From DASVCN01 sp040905665 (GTDB lineage Bacteria; Deinococcota; Deinococci; Deinococcales; Trueperaceae): a stretch of DNA of 64,000 nucleotides. Position numbers and translations under genes: made by a program. Within the stretch, counting starts at the first letter, position 1; every line of letters begins with the position of its first letter. Positions 1 through 7,670 of the stretch are shown in pieces. The DNA lies in contig JBBDRD010000046.1 of NCBI GenBank assembly GCA_040905665.1, positions 1 through 64,000 on the forward strand, written 5' to 3'. The notes under the pieces are model-generated. The model saw only the letters and a program-made list of their open reading frames with translations. It was not told the origin of the DNA and made no database searches.

Positions 1-125
1 TACCCAGCAACCTCAGCAAAAAGCGAGTTGGCATTACGCACACAAGCTCCTAGGCTCATTTGCGAGTCTCAACACTTTGACGAGGCACGGGGAGTAACAG
101 CGGGGTCCCGAAGGAGGTAGCAAGC

Positions 126-1427
126 GTGAAGATTTTCCTGACGATCGCCCTTATCGGCGGAGCTGCGTTTGGTTCTGCCCAGAACTCTGCCCAGAACGAT
201 GCACTCAAGGTTGCGCACTATTTCGATCCACTCGGTGGGGTCCACCTGGAACAAAGCCTGGAGTGGCTCGAGGGGGTCAACGAGGTGTTCGAACGCGAGG
301 GGCAGGGCACCTCCGTGGAGTACGAACTGTACGCCTGGGACGAAATCGACGAGCGCATGATTATCGACACCCGGGCAGGTATTCCCCATGATGTCACCTT
401 CACTTCGCCGCAGTTGATGGCTCAGCACGCCGCGGCAGGAAGTCTCCTCGATCTCTCGCCGTACGTCGAACAGTGGCCGCAGGAGGAAGTCGAGCAGTTC
501 AATTGGAGCCCGGTATGGGACGCCTACCCACTCGGGATCCCGACCGGAATCCACACTCGCTTGGTCGCCTACCGCAGCGACATGTTCGAGGAGCAAGGCG
601 TAAGCGGAGTACCTGAAACGCTGGACGAGCTTGTGGAGGCGGCACAGGCGCTTACCACCGACAACGATGGCGACGGCCAGCCGGACGTTTGGGGGCTGGG
701 GATATACGTCGGACCGCAGCGCGCCACCGTAGAGGTTACCTTCGCACCTTTGCTGTGGCACTTCGGTGGCCAACTCTGGGACTCCGAAACGGGCGAGGCT
801 ACCTTCGCTTCCGAGGCTGGGGTCGAGGCGGCCCAGTTCCTCTACGACCTCATCCACACCTACGAGGTCACGCCACCCTGGGTCGTTGGCGGCAACTACG
901 ACGCCGTGGTGCTCAATGGGCTGTTGGACGGGCAGTTCGCGATGACATGGGGATACGGCTCCTACTGGATCGCCGCACTCGAGGATGCCGGCATGGCAAG
1001 CGGATGCTGGCCGGCCACGGTCGACTGCGCTTCCTCCACGGCAAGCGTATTCGTGACCCCGACTGACGGCAAGGCTCAGTTCAGTAACGCCTGGACCGTG
1101 TCTGTTCATTCACTGAGCGAGCAGCAGGATGAAGCGGCACGCTATCTCGAAACGTTGCTGCGTGAGGGCACGCTCGAGGAGTTCGCAGATGCCGGCCTGC
1201 CCGCCCGTAGCGCTACCTGGGAGCGGGACGAGTACGACTCCGACTTCTACAGCGCTTGGTTCGAAGCGGCTCAGAACGGAAGGTCGATGCCGCCCACCAT
1301 TCACTATGGTGAGTTGGCCGACACGATTACCGTCGCTTTGTCCGAAATCCTTTTGCAAGAGGCGCCGATAGAGGAAACGCTTGGGCGCGCGGAGGACGGG
1401 TTCAACGCAGCCTACGGAGGAGAATAG
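126..1427 (+). CDS. Sugar-type ABC transporter extracellular solute-binding protein
   Basis: This is the substrate-capturing component of a carbohydrate ABC importer (SBP family 1), 433 residues. The GTG start at 126 follows a strong GGAGGT Shine-Dalgarno at 113-118. Residues 1-18 form a short hydrophobic signal peptide ending Gly-Ser-Ala before Gln, so the mature protein is exported; I see no lipobox Cys, so anchoring is unclear. Residues 179-187 read DNDGDGQPD, a calcium-loop-like motif that is common in sugar-binding proteins of this family. A 12-bp perfect tandem duplication (174-197) falls at the predicted cleavage site and gives the repeated Ser-Ala-Gln-Asn. Two permease genes follow directly, and no ATPase gene is present. 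The family call is firm. The ligand cannot be read from sequence; the downstream kinase/aldolase pair suggests a hexose or sulfo-sugar. Confidence 0.9.
   Translation: MKIFLTIALIGGAAFGSAQNSAQNDALKVAHYFDPLGGVHLEQSLEWLEGVNEVFEREGQGTSVEYELYAWDEIDERMIIDTRAGIPHDVTFTSPQLMAQHAAAGSLLDLSPYVEQWPQEEVEQFNWSPVWDAYPLGIPTGIHTRLVAYRSDMFEEQGVSGVPETLDELVEAAQALTTDNDGDGQPDVWGLGIYVGPQRATVEVTFAPLLWHFGGQLWDSETGEATFASEAGVEAAQFLYDLIHTYEVTPPWVVGGNYDAVVLNGLLDGQFAMTWGYGSYWIAALEDAGMASGCWPATVDCASSTASVFVTPTDGKAQFSNAWTVSVHSLSEQQDEAARYLETLLREGTLEEFADAGLPARSATWERDEYDSDFYSAWFEAAQNGRSMPPTIHYGELADTITVALSEILLQEAPIEETLGRAEDGFNAAYGGE
174..197. repeat. 12-bp tandem duplication at the signal-peptide cleavage site
   Basis: TCTGCCCAGAAC occurs twice (174-185 and 186-197) in the solute-binding protein gene and gives a repeated Ser-Ala-Gln-Asn, doubling the predicted signal peptidase site. 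Confidence 0.9.
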
Positions 1428-1443
1428 CGATCGGAGAGCTGGG

Positions 1444-2382
1444 ATGGGTCCCTTACCAGGGTCCCGCCCGGCGCCGCCCGCCGCCCGGGAGCGCTTGCTT
1501 CCCGGCGGCGGACGCATGCGTGCCCTACGCAAGAGCGCCCTGGGCTACCTCTTTCTGTTGCCCGCACTGGCGATCTTATTTGCTTTCGTAGCACTGCCGG
1601 TATTCGACGCGGTGGTGATGAGCTTCCAGCAGGTCACGCTCAGCGGTGAGCGCACCTTCATCGGTCTCGACAACTACCAGCTGCTGCTGTCTCAATCGCG
1701 CTTTCTGCAAAACCTGCGCTACTCGCTCACCTATCTTGGTGGCGTCCTGGCGCTGTCGATACCGCTGGGATACCTGGCGGCTCTCCTCATCACCTCCGGT
1801 AGCCCGGTGGCGAATCTCTTCCGAACGGTATTCCTGCTCCCCTGGATCATGACAACGATTGTTACGGCGCTGATCTTCCGGTCGCTCGTCGATCCGGTTA
1901 CCGGCCCGGTCGCGGCCCTCTTCACGGCGATCACCGGGGAGCCGCAATACTTCATGATCGATCCCTCTCTTGCGATGCTGACCATCGTCCTCCATGCCGC
2001 TTGGAGATCGTTCCCCCTGGTGATGCTGTTCCTGGCCGCGGGCATGGCGGCGATTCCACGGGAGATCTATGACGCGGCAAGCATTGATGGTGCCAGCGGC
2101 TGGCGCCTCTTCCGGCACGTCACTCTGCCACTAACCCAGACGCAACTGTTCATCACCGCGCTGGTTATCACCGCCTTCACGCTCCAGGATGCCGAGGGCG
2201 TGTTCGCTCTCACCGGTGGCGGACCCGGTCATCGAACCGAGGTACTCGCCGTCAGACTGATGCAGGAAGCCTTCCGCAACCTGAACCTGGGCTTGGCTTC
2301 GGCAATCAGCATCGCGCTGCTCCTACTGGGACTGGCGGTCATGCTGCTCTATGTTCGGCTAATGAAGGAGGAGAACCCGTGA
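1444..2382 (+). CDS. Carbohydrate ABC transporter permease (MalF/UgpA type)
   Basis: Inner-membrane permease subunit of the importer whose binding protein precedes it. It has about six hydrophobic segments, beginning with the typical signal-anchor Gly-Tyr-Leu-Phe-Leu-Leu-Pro-Ala. The EAA loop that docks the ATPase reads Tyr-Asp-Ala-Ala-Ser-Ile-Asp-Gly-Ala, followed by Phe-Arg-His-Val-Thr-Leu-Pro, as in MalF-like proteins. I chose ATG 1444 because GGAGAG lies six bases upstream. ATG 1516 gives a protein that starts closer to the first membrane segment and is a real alternative; the 24 extra residues are proline- and arginine-rich. The stop overlaps the next gene's start as GTGA, so the two permeases are translationally coupled. 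Confidence 0.88.
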   Translation: MGPLPGSRPAPPAARERLLPGGGRMRALRKSALGYLFLLPALAILFAFVALPVFDAVVMSFQQVTLSGERTFIGLDNYQLLLSQSRFLQNLRYSLTYLGGVLALSIPLGYLAALLITSGSPVANLFRTVFLLPWIMTTIVTALIFRSLVDPVTGPVAALFTAITGEPQYFMIDPSLAMLTIVLHAAWRSFPLVMLFLAAGMAAIPREIYDAASIDGASGWRLFRHVTLPLTQTQLFITALVITAFTLQDAEGVFALTGGGPGHRTEVLAVRLMQEAFRNLNLGLASAISIALLLLGLAVMLLYVRLMKEENP

Positions 2383-3164
2383 AGCCGCTGCACTGGTTGG
2401 GCTTCGCGGTCATAGCGTTCCTTGTGCTGTTTCCCATCTACTGGGGCGTTCGCACGTCGTTCGCCGAGGCGCGAGACGCCAGTTGGCTGCCCCGCATCAC
2501 CTTCGAGCATTACCGGTATCTGTTGTCGCAGGAAATTTTCTATCGTTACACCCGCAACAGCCTGGTCGTTTCGCTCGGCACGGTCGCGGCGGTGTTGCTC
2601 ATCGGCCTGCCGGCAGCTTATGCGCTTGCGAAGCTGCGCTTCAGTGGACGGCGCTTTGGCATACTCTTCCTGCTACTCCCGTTACTCCCGGCCATCGCAG
2701 TTCTCACGCCCCTGATCAGCTATATGTACCGTCTGGATCTGCTCAATACGTTGAGCGGCCTGGTGGTGCTGAATCTGGTGTTCAACCTCCCCTTCGCAGT
2801 GTGGATGACGCGCGGGTTCATGCTCGCGGTTCCCGATGCAGTGGAGGAAGCTGCGATGATAGATGGCGCTTCCCGTCTCGGGGTGATGGCCCGTATCACC
2901 ATTCCACTCACAGCGACCGGCCTGTTCGCGGTGGCCGCGTTCGTCTTCGTGCAAACCTGGAACAACTACCTCTATGCGTATGCGATTATCTCGTCGCCGG
3001 ATCAACGGGTGATACCGATGGGGATTCTCGCCTCCCTGGGGGCATGGGGCACGCAGTGGGGACCGCTGATGTCCTTCGGCACCCTGGGAGTACTACCGCC
3101 AATCCTGCTCCTGTTGGTGTTCCGGCGCTGGTTCATCGCCGGCATGTTGGGACAGGTGAGATAA
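2379..3164 (+). CDS. Carbohydrate ABC transporter permease (MalG/UgpE type)
   Basis: Second permease subunit of the sugar importer, 261 residues and about six membrane segments. The EAA motif is visible as Glu-Glu-Ala-Ala-Met-Ile-Asp-Gly-Ala-Ser, followed by Ile-Thr-Ile-Pro-Leu. The GTG start at 2379 overlaps the upstream TGA, with AAGGAGGAG just before it. The protein is slightly shorter than the usual 270-290 residues because the cytoplasmic N-terminus is brief. No nucleotide-binding subunit follows: the next gene on this strand lies beyond two genes of opposite orientation. The importer must therefore borrow a shared MsmX/MalK-type ATPase encoded elsewhere, which is common for this family. 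Confidence 0.88.
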   Translation: MKPLHWLGFAVIAFLVLFPIYWGVRTSFAEARDASWLPRITFEHYRYLLSQEIFYRYTRNSLVVSLGTVAAVLLIGLPAAYALAKLRFSGRRFGILFLLLPLLPAIAVLTPLISYMYRLDLLNTLSGLVVLNLVFNLPFAVWMTRGFMLAVPDAVEEAAMIDGASRLGVMARITIPLTATGLFAVAAFVFVQTWNNYLYAYAIISSPDQRVIPMGILASLGAWGTQWGPLMSFGTLGVLPPILLLLVFRRWFIAGMLGQVR

Positions 3165-3172
3165 CGAGGAAG

Positions 3173-4153
3173 TCAGTGCGAAAGTCTTCCGGAGGGGGGG
3201 TAGCCGGCTGCCTGGCGAGCTCGCAGCAGCAGTTGCGCCGGGTCTTGGTCGATACCAAAACTGCGAAACGACGAGCACAACGAGCGGGCGTCGCGATCGA
3301 GCAGGTCGCCGGCATGTTTGTTGCGGTCGATCTCAACTACCTGCGGAAGATCGATCAGTACCAACTTCCGTTGCCACCACAGGAGGTTGAAGGTGGACAG
3401 GTCGCCGTGTACGAGACCGAGCTTCAGTAGTTCGATGAGCAGCTCGCAGGCCTGTTGCCAGGCCGCCTCCGCTTCACTCGGCTCCAACTGAACATCGGCC
3501 AAACGTGGCGCCGGCTCCTCGTCACCGACCCAGTCCATGAGCACGACGCGGCCCGCTTCGACCATCTCGGCAGGGTCGGGACCTACAGCGGGGCGGGGGA
3601 CGGGAAAGCCGGCCTCGTTCAGCTTCCACAGCATCCGGTACTCATGGAATACCCAGTGGGCAAGCTCTGGGGATAAACCACGGCGTTTGGCGTCGCCGAG
3701 CATCTTACGAATCCTCCGGTCGCTAACGTGCCGGCCCACCAGATAGGCGTTATCCGCCTGAAAGCTACGAACCTCCGAGTCGCTGTAGACCTTCGCCGCC
3801 AGCGGCCCCTCGGTCCCAGCGGCCCGGTACACGGTGGCTTCCTTTCCACCCCGCACCTGACGCCCCAGTTCGGTAAGTGTGCCGCGAGCGTGAAGGGCTC
3901 TTAGCCCGGCGTCGGTAAAGGGTGAGTTCGCGTCGGCCGAGGACTCGCTCAATAACTCCTTGCGGTGGCGCGCGCCCTTGGGTCGGCGACGATCCTTGCG
4001 CCCGCCAAAGCTCTCACCTTCGTCGTCGAAGTCGGCGCCATCCAAGCCGCGATCGTCGAAGTAGGTGCCATTCGTGCCGCGGTCGTCGAGGTCGCCGGAG
4101 TCGTTTGCGCGATCGTCATTGACGCGATCGTCAAAGTCGTCGTCCGACATCAT
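3173..4153 (-). CDS. RIO-type atypical serine/threonine protein kinase
   Basis: A RIO1-related kinase of 326 residues. The N-terminal 60 residues are an acidic low-complexity tail built on Asp-Asp-Arg repeats, followed by a basic patch (Gly-Arg-Lys-Asp-Arg-Arg-Arg). The kinase domain runs from about 95 to 310: the nucleotide loop RGGKEATVY is at 101-109, the ATP-binding Lys at 121, the catalytic loop HGDLSTFNLL at 249-258, and the metal-binding Ile-Asp-Leu-Pro-Gln at 267-271. ATG 4153 is chosen because it overlaps the upstream stop (ATGA); an in-frame extension to 4231 would run inside the partner gene. RIO kinases act in ribosome maturation in archaea and eukaryotes, while bacterial ones are poorly characterised. 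It is convergent with the sugar permease, eight bases away. Family call secure; substrate unknown. Confidence 0.88.
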   Translation of the reverse strand: MMSDDDFDDRVNDDRANDSGDLDDRGTNGTYFDDRGLDGADFDDEGESFGGRKDRRRPKGARHRKELLSESSADANSPFTDAGLRALHARGTLTELGRQVRGGKEATVYRAAGTEGPLAAKVYSDSEVRSFQADNAYLVGRHVSDRRIRKMLGDAKRRGLSPELAHWVFHEYRMLWKLNEAGFPVPRPAVGPDPAEMVEAGRVVLMDWVGDEEPAPRLADVQLEPSEAEAAWQQACELLIELLKLGLVHGDLSTFNLLWWQRKLVLIDLPQVVEIDRNKHAGDLLDRDARSLCSSFRSFGIDQDPAQLLLRARQAAGYPPSGRLSH

Positions 4154-4617
4154 TCCGCCGGCAGACCCAGCCTTTGGCGCAGGTCGGTCAGGAAGATCGC
4201 CTCGCCCTCCGAGATTCGTGGGCCGAACCACCCTGCTCTGGATGCCTTAGCCACTCTTTCGGCCAGTTCGAACAGGAAGCGGCGGAACTCCAATCCATGC
4301 TCATCCCGTCGTAAAATCGAACCTACCCTGTCGATGTCGCGCTGGAGGGTTTCCTTCGTTACCTGGCTGCTGGACTGCTCGTCGTCGACAGCCACCTCAC
4401 TCTCTTCATGGCGCCGGTACAGCTCTTGCACGAGTGGGTTGTTGGGGTACCGCTCCCGTGCTTCGTAGAGGAACGTTCCGGCGGCGGTCATCTCGGCAAA
4501 GTAGGCGACCGGCCCGGAGCGGTCGGCAGCGACCGTCGCCAGCAGCACCGTAGCGGCCGCATCCATCAGCAGTGTGTGTTCATCGTCGTCGTACTCATGA
4601 CTCTCCAGTTGGTTCAT
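4150..4617 (-). CDS. Unknown acidic protein coupled to the RIO kinase
   Basis: A 155-residue soluble protein that I do not recognise. It starts with Asp/Glu-rich residues (Glu-Tyr-Asp-Asp-Asp-Glu), then a hydrophobic helix rich in Ala and Leu that is too short and mixed to be a clear membrane span. A mainly helical C-terminal half includes Arg-Arg-Asp-Glu-His-Gly-Leu-Glu-Phe-Arg-Arg. No catalytic motif or metal site is obvious. Its stop overlaps the RIO kinase start by four bases, so it is first in a two-gene, translationally coupled operon and its product is a natural candidate partner or substrate of the kinase. That role is inference from context only. Confidence 0.7.
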   Translation of the reverse strand: MNQLESHEYDDDEHTLLMDAAATVLLATVAADRSGPVAYFAEMTAAGTFLYEARERYPNNPLVQELYRRHEESEVAVDDEQSSSQVTKETLQRDIDRVGSILRRDEHGLEFRRFLFELAERVAKASRAGWFGPRISEGEAIFLTDLRQRLGLPAE

Positions 4618-5014
4618 GAATCCTCCGGCCTCAGTCTAGGCTGCCATAGCCGAGAACCTTCTCGATCTCGAAGACCCGGCGGTGGAGGCAGACATCCAGA
4701 CCTTGCTGGATCGCGGAGTGGGCCTGGAGTACGAACCACAGAACAGCCCCTAACGATCCGGTTGCCCTGACCCGAAGCTAAAGGCTGCTGCGGCCGGCGT
4801 CCAGCGGAAGTACTCCGGCACCCAGCCAGACGCACATCTCCCTGATGCCGTCGGTCAGCTCACCTTGGCCAAAGGCGAACTGGTGTGGTAGGCGTTTGTC
4901 CAGCACGTTAGCCAGGAACTGTTTGGGTGGTAGTCGGCGACCTCGGGTGCTGGTATCGTAGCCTCGACCGTGTCGAATCAGCCCGTTACCATCGCCGCCA
5001 AGGCGGCTCCTACG
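4618..5014. other. Intergenic region with an orphan reading frame on the plus strand
   Basis: This region of about 400 bases separates two divergent operons, so promoters for both 4617 (minus) and 5015 (plus) should lie here. One plus-strand frame stays open from 4640 to 4891 except for a single TAA at 4751-4753. Its translation looks protein-like (Ala-Glu-Asn-Leu-Leu-Asp-Leu-Glu-Asp, later Gln-Leu-Thr-Leu-Ala-Lys) but has no start codon or Shine-Dalgarno, so it may be the C-terminal remnant of a decayed gene. I could not assign a family, and I see no convincing hairpin or operator. Confidence 0.35.
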
Positions 5015-5929
5015 ATGACCGCCGGCGGGCCCGTTGTTTTGTGCGCCGGCCTCTCCTGCGTCGATCACATCTGGCAGGTAGATGCCTTTCCACCCCGACA
5101 ATCGCGTACCGACGCGAGCGCTTACCGAATTCAGGGCGGCGGCCCGGCCGCGACCGCTGCCGTGACCGTCGCCCGGCTTGGAGGCAAGGCGCAGCTGTGG
5201 GCTCTGCACGGCGATGATCCTGCGGGAAAGTTCGCCCTCGACGAGCTGCACCACTTTGGGGTGGACACTAGCGGCGTGCAAATGATTCACGGTGCGACGT
5301 CCTGGGTGAGTTCGGTGCTGGTAGCGCCCGATGGCGAGCGCTATATTTTCCCCTATCGTGGTGACGGCCTGCGGGATTCGCCGCCGGTCGTGCAGCCGGA
5401 GCGGGTGGGTGCGGTGCTGGTGGACTTCCGCCATCCGCGCCTGTGCGAGGCCGCCCTGGAGTGGGCCAACGCTCGAGCTGTGCCCACGGTGGGCGACCTC
5501 GGCAACGCCCGCTACTGGGAGCTGAGCGAGAAGCTGGACGTAATGATCGCCTCGGAGGAGTGCGCCGCCGAGGTACTGGGACGTCACGACCCGGAGGCCG
5601 CTCTGGGCGCCATGCGTTGGCGGTCCGAGCAGCACGTGGGCGTCACACTAGGACCCGAGGGGTATCTCTACGATACAGGTAAAGGCCTTCGTCACCTGCC
5701 GGCCCTACCCGTCGACGTCGTCGACACTACCGGTGCGGGCGATGTTTTCCACGGCGCCTACGCGTTCGCACTGGCCTGCGGCTGGGAAGCCGACGAGTGT
5801 TCCGCCTACGCGCTGGTGACTGCCGCCCTTTCGTGTACCGGCCTCGGCCGCTCGGCGATCCCCGATGGCGCCCAAGTCGCCCGCCTGCTCGAGCAACGTT
5901 CATTGCAGGGGACGCCCGATCAGGCTTAA
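5015..5929 (+). CDS. PfkB-family sugar kinase, sulfofructose-kinase-like
   Basis: A ribokinase-fold (PfkB) kinase of 304 residues from ATG 5015, preceded by AAGGCGG; GTG 4970 would add 15 residues but has no ribosome site. Two PfkB signatures are present: Gly-Gly-Gly-Pro-Ala-Ala at 41-46 near the substrate pocket, and DTTGAGDVFHGA at 237-248 with the catalytic Asp 243. Both blocks match what I remember of E. coli YihV, the 6-deoxy-6-sulfofructose kinase (there also GGGPAATAAV and VVDTTGAGDVFHGA), more closely than typical ribokinases. A class I aldolase follows 35 bases later, giving the phosphorylate-then-cleave order of the sulfo-EMP pathway. Kinase family is certain; the sulfo-sugar substrate is inference and could equally be an ordinary ketose. 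Confidence 0.82.
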   Translation: MTAGGPVVLCAGLSCVDHIWQVDAFPPRQSRTDASAYRIQGGGPAATAAVTVARLGGKAQLWALHGDDPAGKFALDELHHFGVDTSGVQMIHGATSWVSSVLVAPDGERYIFPYRGDGLRDSPPVVQPERVGAVLVDFRHPRLCEAALEWANARAVPTVGDLGNARYWELSEKLDVMIASEECAAEVLGRHDPEAALGAMRWRSEQHVGVTLGPEGYLYDTGKGLRHLPALPVDVVDTTGAGDVFHGAYAFALACGWEADECSAYALVTAALSCTGLGRSAIPDGAQVARLLEQRSLQGTPDQA

Positions 5930-5964
5930 AGCAGAAGGAACGCGTAGAGGAAGAGGGAGAGTCG

Positions 5965-7041
5965 ATGAGTGAGCCGAACAGCTACCTGAGCGCCGGGAAG
6001 TTCCGCAGCTTACAGATGCTGGCCGATGACCAGGGACGCTTCAAGATGGTCGCCGTGGATCAGCGACCGCCGTTGTTCAATGCGTTGGCGCGCCATGGCC
6101 GGCGCAAGATGGAAGAGGTCCGCGACGACGAGATCGCTGCGGTGAAGTCGCTTCTGGTAGAAGCACTCGCCCCTCATTCGAGCGCGATCCTGGTCGACCC
6201 TATCTGGGCGCATCCCGACGCACTTCCGTTCATCCCGGGCCGGGTAGGTCTCATTTCGACGTTGGAGGATTACGCCTTCGAGAAGCGTGCCGGGGAACGC
6301 TACTCGGTTCCTATCGAAGGGTGGAGCGTCGCCAAGATCAAGAGGAGCGGGGCAGCCGGCGTAAAGGTTCTCGCCTACCACCGGCCCGACCTTTCCCCAG
6401 AAGCCGCCGAGCATCAGGACGCCTTCGTGGAAGGGGTAGGCGCAGCCTGCCGCGAGCACGACATACCCTTCATCCTCGAGCTTCTGATCTACCCGAAAGG
6501 CGATGAGCAGGTCGATAGCTGGGAGTATGCGCGCGCAAAGCCGCAGCGAGTGCTGGCTTCACTGCGCCGCTTCGCCCAAGCCCGCTTCGCCGTCGACCTG
6601 TTCAAGCTGGAGTTTCCTGCGGATTTCAAGCACACCCGGGAGTTCGCCCGTGGCGCCTTCGACCGGGTCGAGCGTCGGCCGGCCTACGACTTGAGCGAGG
6701 TTGAGGGCTATTTGCGGGAGTTGGACGAGGTCTCGCCGGTCCCCTGGGTACTGCTTTCCGCGGGCGTGAGGCAACGCGAGTTTGCGCTCAACATCGAACT
6801 CGCCACGCTGGCCGGCGCGAGCGGCTTCCTGGCGGGTCGCGCAGTATGGTTCGAGGCTTTGGACAGCTACCCCGACATGCAGGGGATGCGCGAACGGCTC
6901 GAGAAGGAGTCGCTGCCCTTCTTCCGTTCGATCTCCGCTCTAGCCGATGGCGCTCTGCCCTGGGCGGCTCACCGACGCTTTCGTGGTGAACCTCTGCTCG
7001 AGGGAGGCGGGCGCGGATGGCACACCAGGTACAAAGGTTGA
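5965..7041 (+). CDS. Class I ketose-(bis)phosphate aldolase, LacD/YihT superfamily
   Basis: A 358-residue TIM-barrel aldolase related to tagatose-1,6-bisphosphate aldolase (LacD) and to sulfofructose-1-phosphate aldolase (YihT). The start ATG 5965 has GAGGGAGAG upstream. Visible landmarks are Ala-Val-Asp-Gln-Arg at 30-34 at the end of the first strand, the Schiff-base lysine in Phe-Lys-Leu-Glu-Phe-Pro at 214, Pro-Trp-Val-Leu-Leu-Ser-Ala-Gly at 260-267 and the phosphate-binding Gly-Arg-Ala-Val-Trp at 291-295. It is about 60 residues longer than YihT and somewhat longer than LacD, with extra sequence around 235-255 and a C-terminal tail. It sits directly behind the kinase, so the pair would phosphorylate and cleave one imported sugar. 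Distinguishing LacD-type from YihT-type specificity needs residue-level comparison of the sulfonate/phosphate pocket. Confidence 0.82.
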   Translation: MSEPNSYLSAGKFRSLQMLADDQGRFKMVAVDQRPPLFNALARHGRRKMEEVRDDEIAAVKSLLVEALAPHSSAILVDPIWAHPDALPFIPGRVGLISTLEDYAFEKRAGERYSVPIEGWSVAKIKRSGAAGVKVLAYHRPDLSPEAAEHQDAFVEGVGAACREHDIPFILELLIYPKGDEQVDSWEYARAKPQRVLASLRRFAQARFAVDLFKLEFPADFKHTREFARGAFDRVERRPAYDLSEVEGYLRELDEVSPVPWVLLSAGVRQREFALNIELATLAGASGFLAGRAVWFEALDSYPDMQGMRERLEKESLPFFRSISALADGALPWAAHRRFRGEPLLEGGGRGWHTRYKG

Positions 7042-7630
7042 GCGAGAGTGGGCTTGGAGTACTGGTCGTGGGTGCGGGCGAGATGGGGGCGCGTCCACGC
7101 CACTCACTGGCGGGAGGCGGGAGCTCGGGTGGTGGCCGTATTCGATCCTGACACGCCACTATCTCGATTTGGCTCGCTGGTACCTGGGGCCGGTGGCCGG
7201 TTTGCAGGCTTGGGGTAACAGTCGCACGGGCCGCGAGGGGCAATGGGAGAACCTAGAAGTGCGGCTCGAGCATGAGTCGGGCGCTCGCTCCTGGGTTACT
7301 CGCTCCATCGCCGCCTTCGGGCATCAAATAACGCTGATGCTGGTGGGGGAGGAGGGCTCCCTGCGCGCCTCCTGGCGCGGGAAAATGGACATGGACCCCG
7401 AGCCGGTGGTGAGCCTGAGCCTGCATGGCCCCAAGGGGACGGAGAGCGTTGCCGTGACGCGGGAGACCGGTCACGCTTTCGACGTTCACCGGCAAACCCG
7501 CGCATTTCTGGCCGCGGTCGAGGGCAACGGGTCATCGGCGGCCACGGGGGAGGACGGCTGCGCGGCGGTGGAGTTGTGCCTGGCGGTCCAGAGGTCGCTC
7601 GAGGAGGGTTCGTCGTTACAAGGCCAATGA
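7018..7630 (+). pseudogene. Broken Gfo/Idh/MocA-family oxidoreductase
   Basis: The frame starting at ATG 7018 encodes a normal dinucleotide-binding start (Gly-Val-Leu-Val-Val-Gly-Ala-Gly-Glu-Met-Gly-Ala-Arg). The homologous reading then continues in another frame from about 7096 (His-Ala-Thr-His-Trp-Arg-Glu-Ala-Gly-Ala-Arg-Val-Val-Ala-Val-Phe-Asp). At about 7152 it jumps to the C-terminal alpha/beta domain (His-Tyr-Leu-Asp-Leu-Ala-Arg-Trp-Tyr-Leu-Gly), which runs to TGA 7630. Most of the Rossmann domain and its catalytic region, roughly 100-150 residues, is missing. The nonamer CACGCCACT occurs at 7096-7104 and again at the deletion joint 7152-7160. The gene overlaps the aldolase end by 24 bases and would have been the dehydrogenase or isomerase step of the same operon. 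An assembly error is possible. Confidence 0.75.
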
Positions 7631-7670
7631 AGCGATCGGAAGGCTCCATCTACGTGCACGGCCGGCAAGC

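Noticed and set aside
69..1109. Long minus-strand frame opposite the solute-binding gene, and similar antisense frames elsewhere (4778-5635, 12060-12929, 18562-19866)
   Set aside because: These are shadows produced by GC-rich codon bias. Their translations have no family-like features, whereas the opposite strand has a certain gene.
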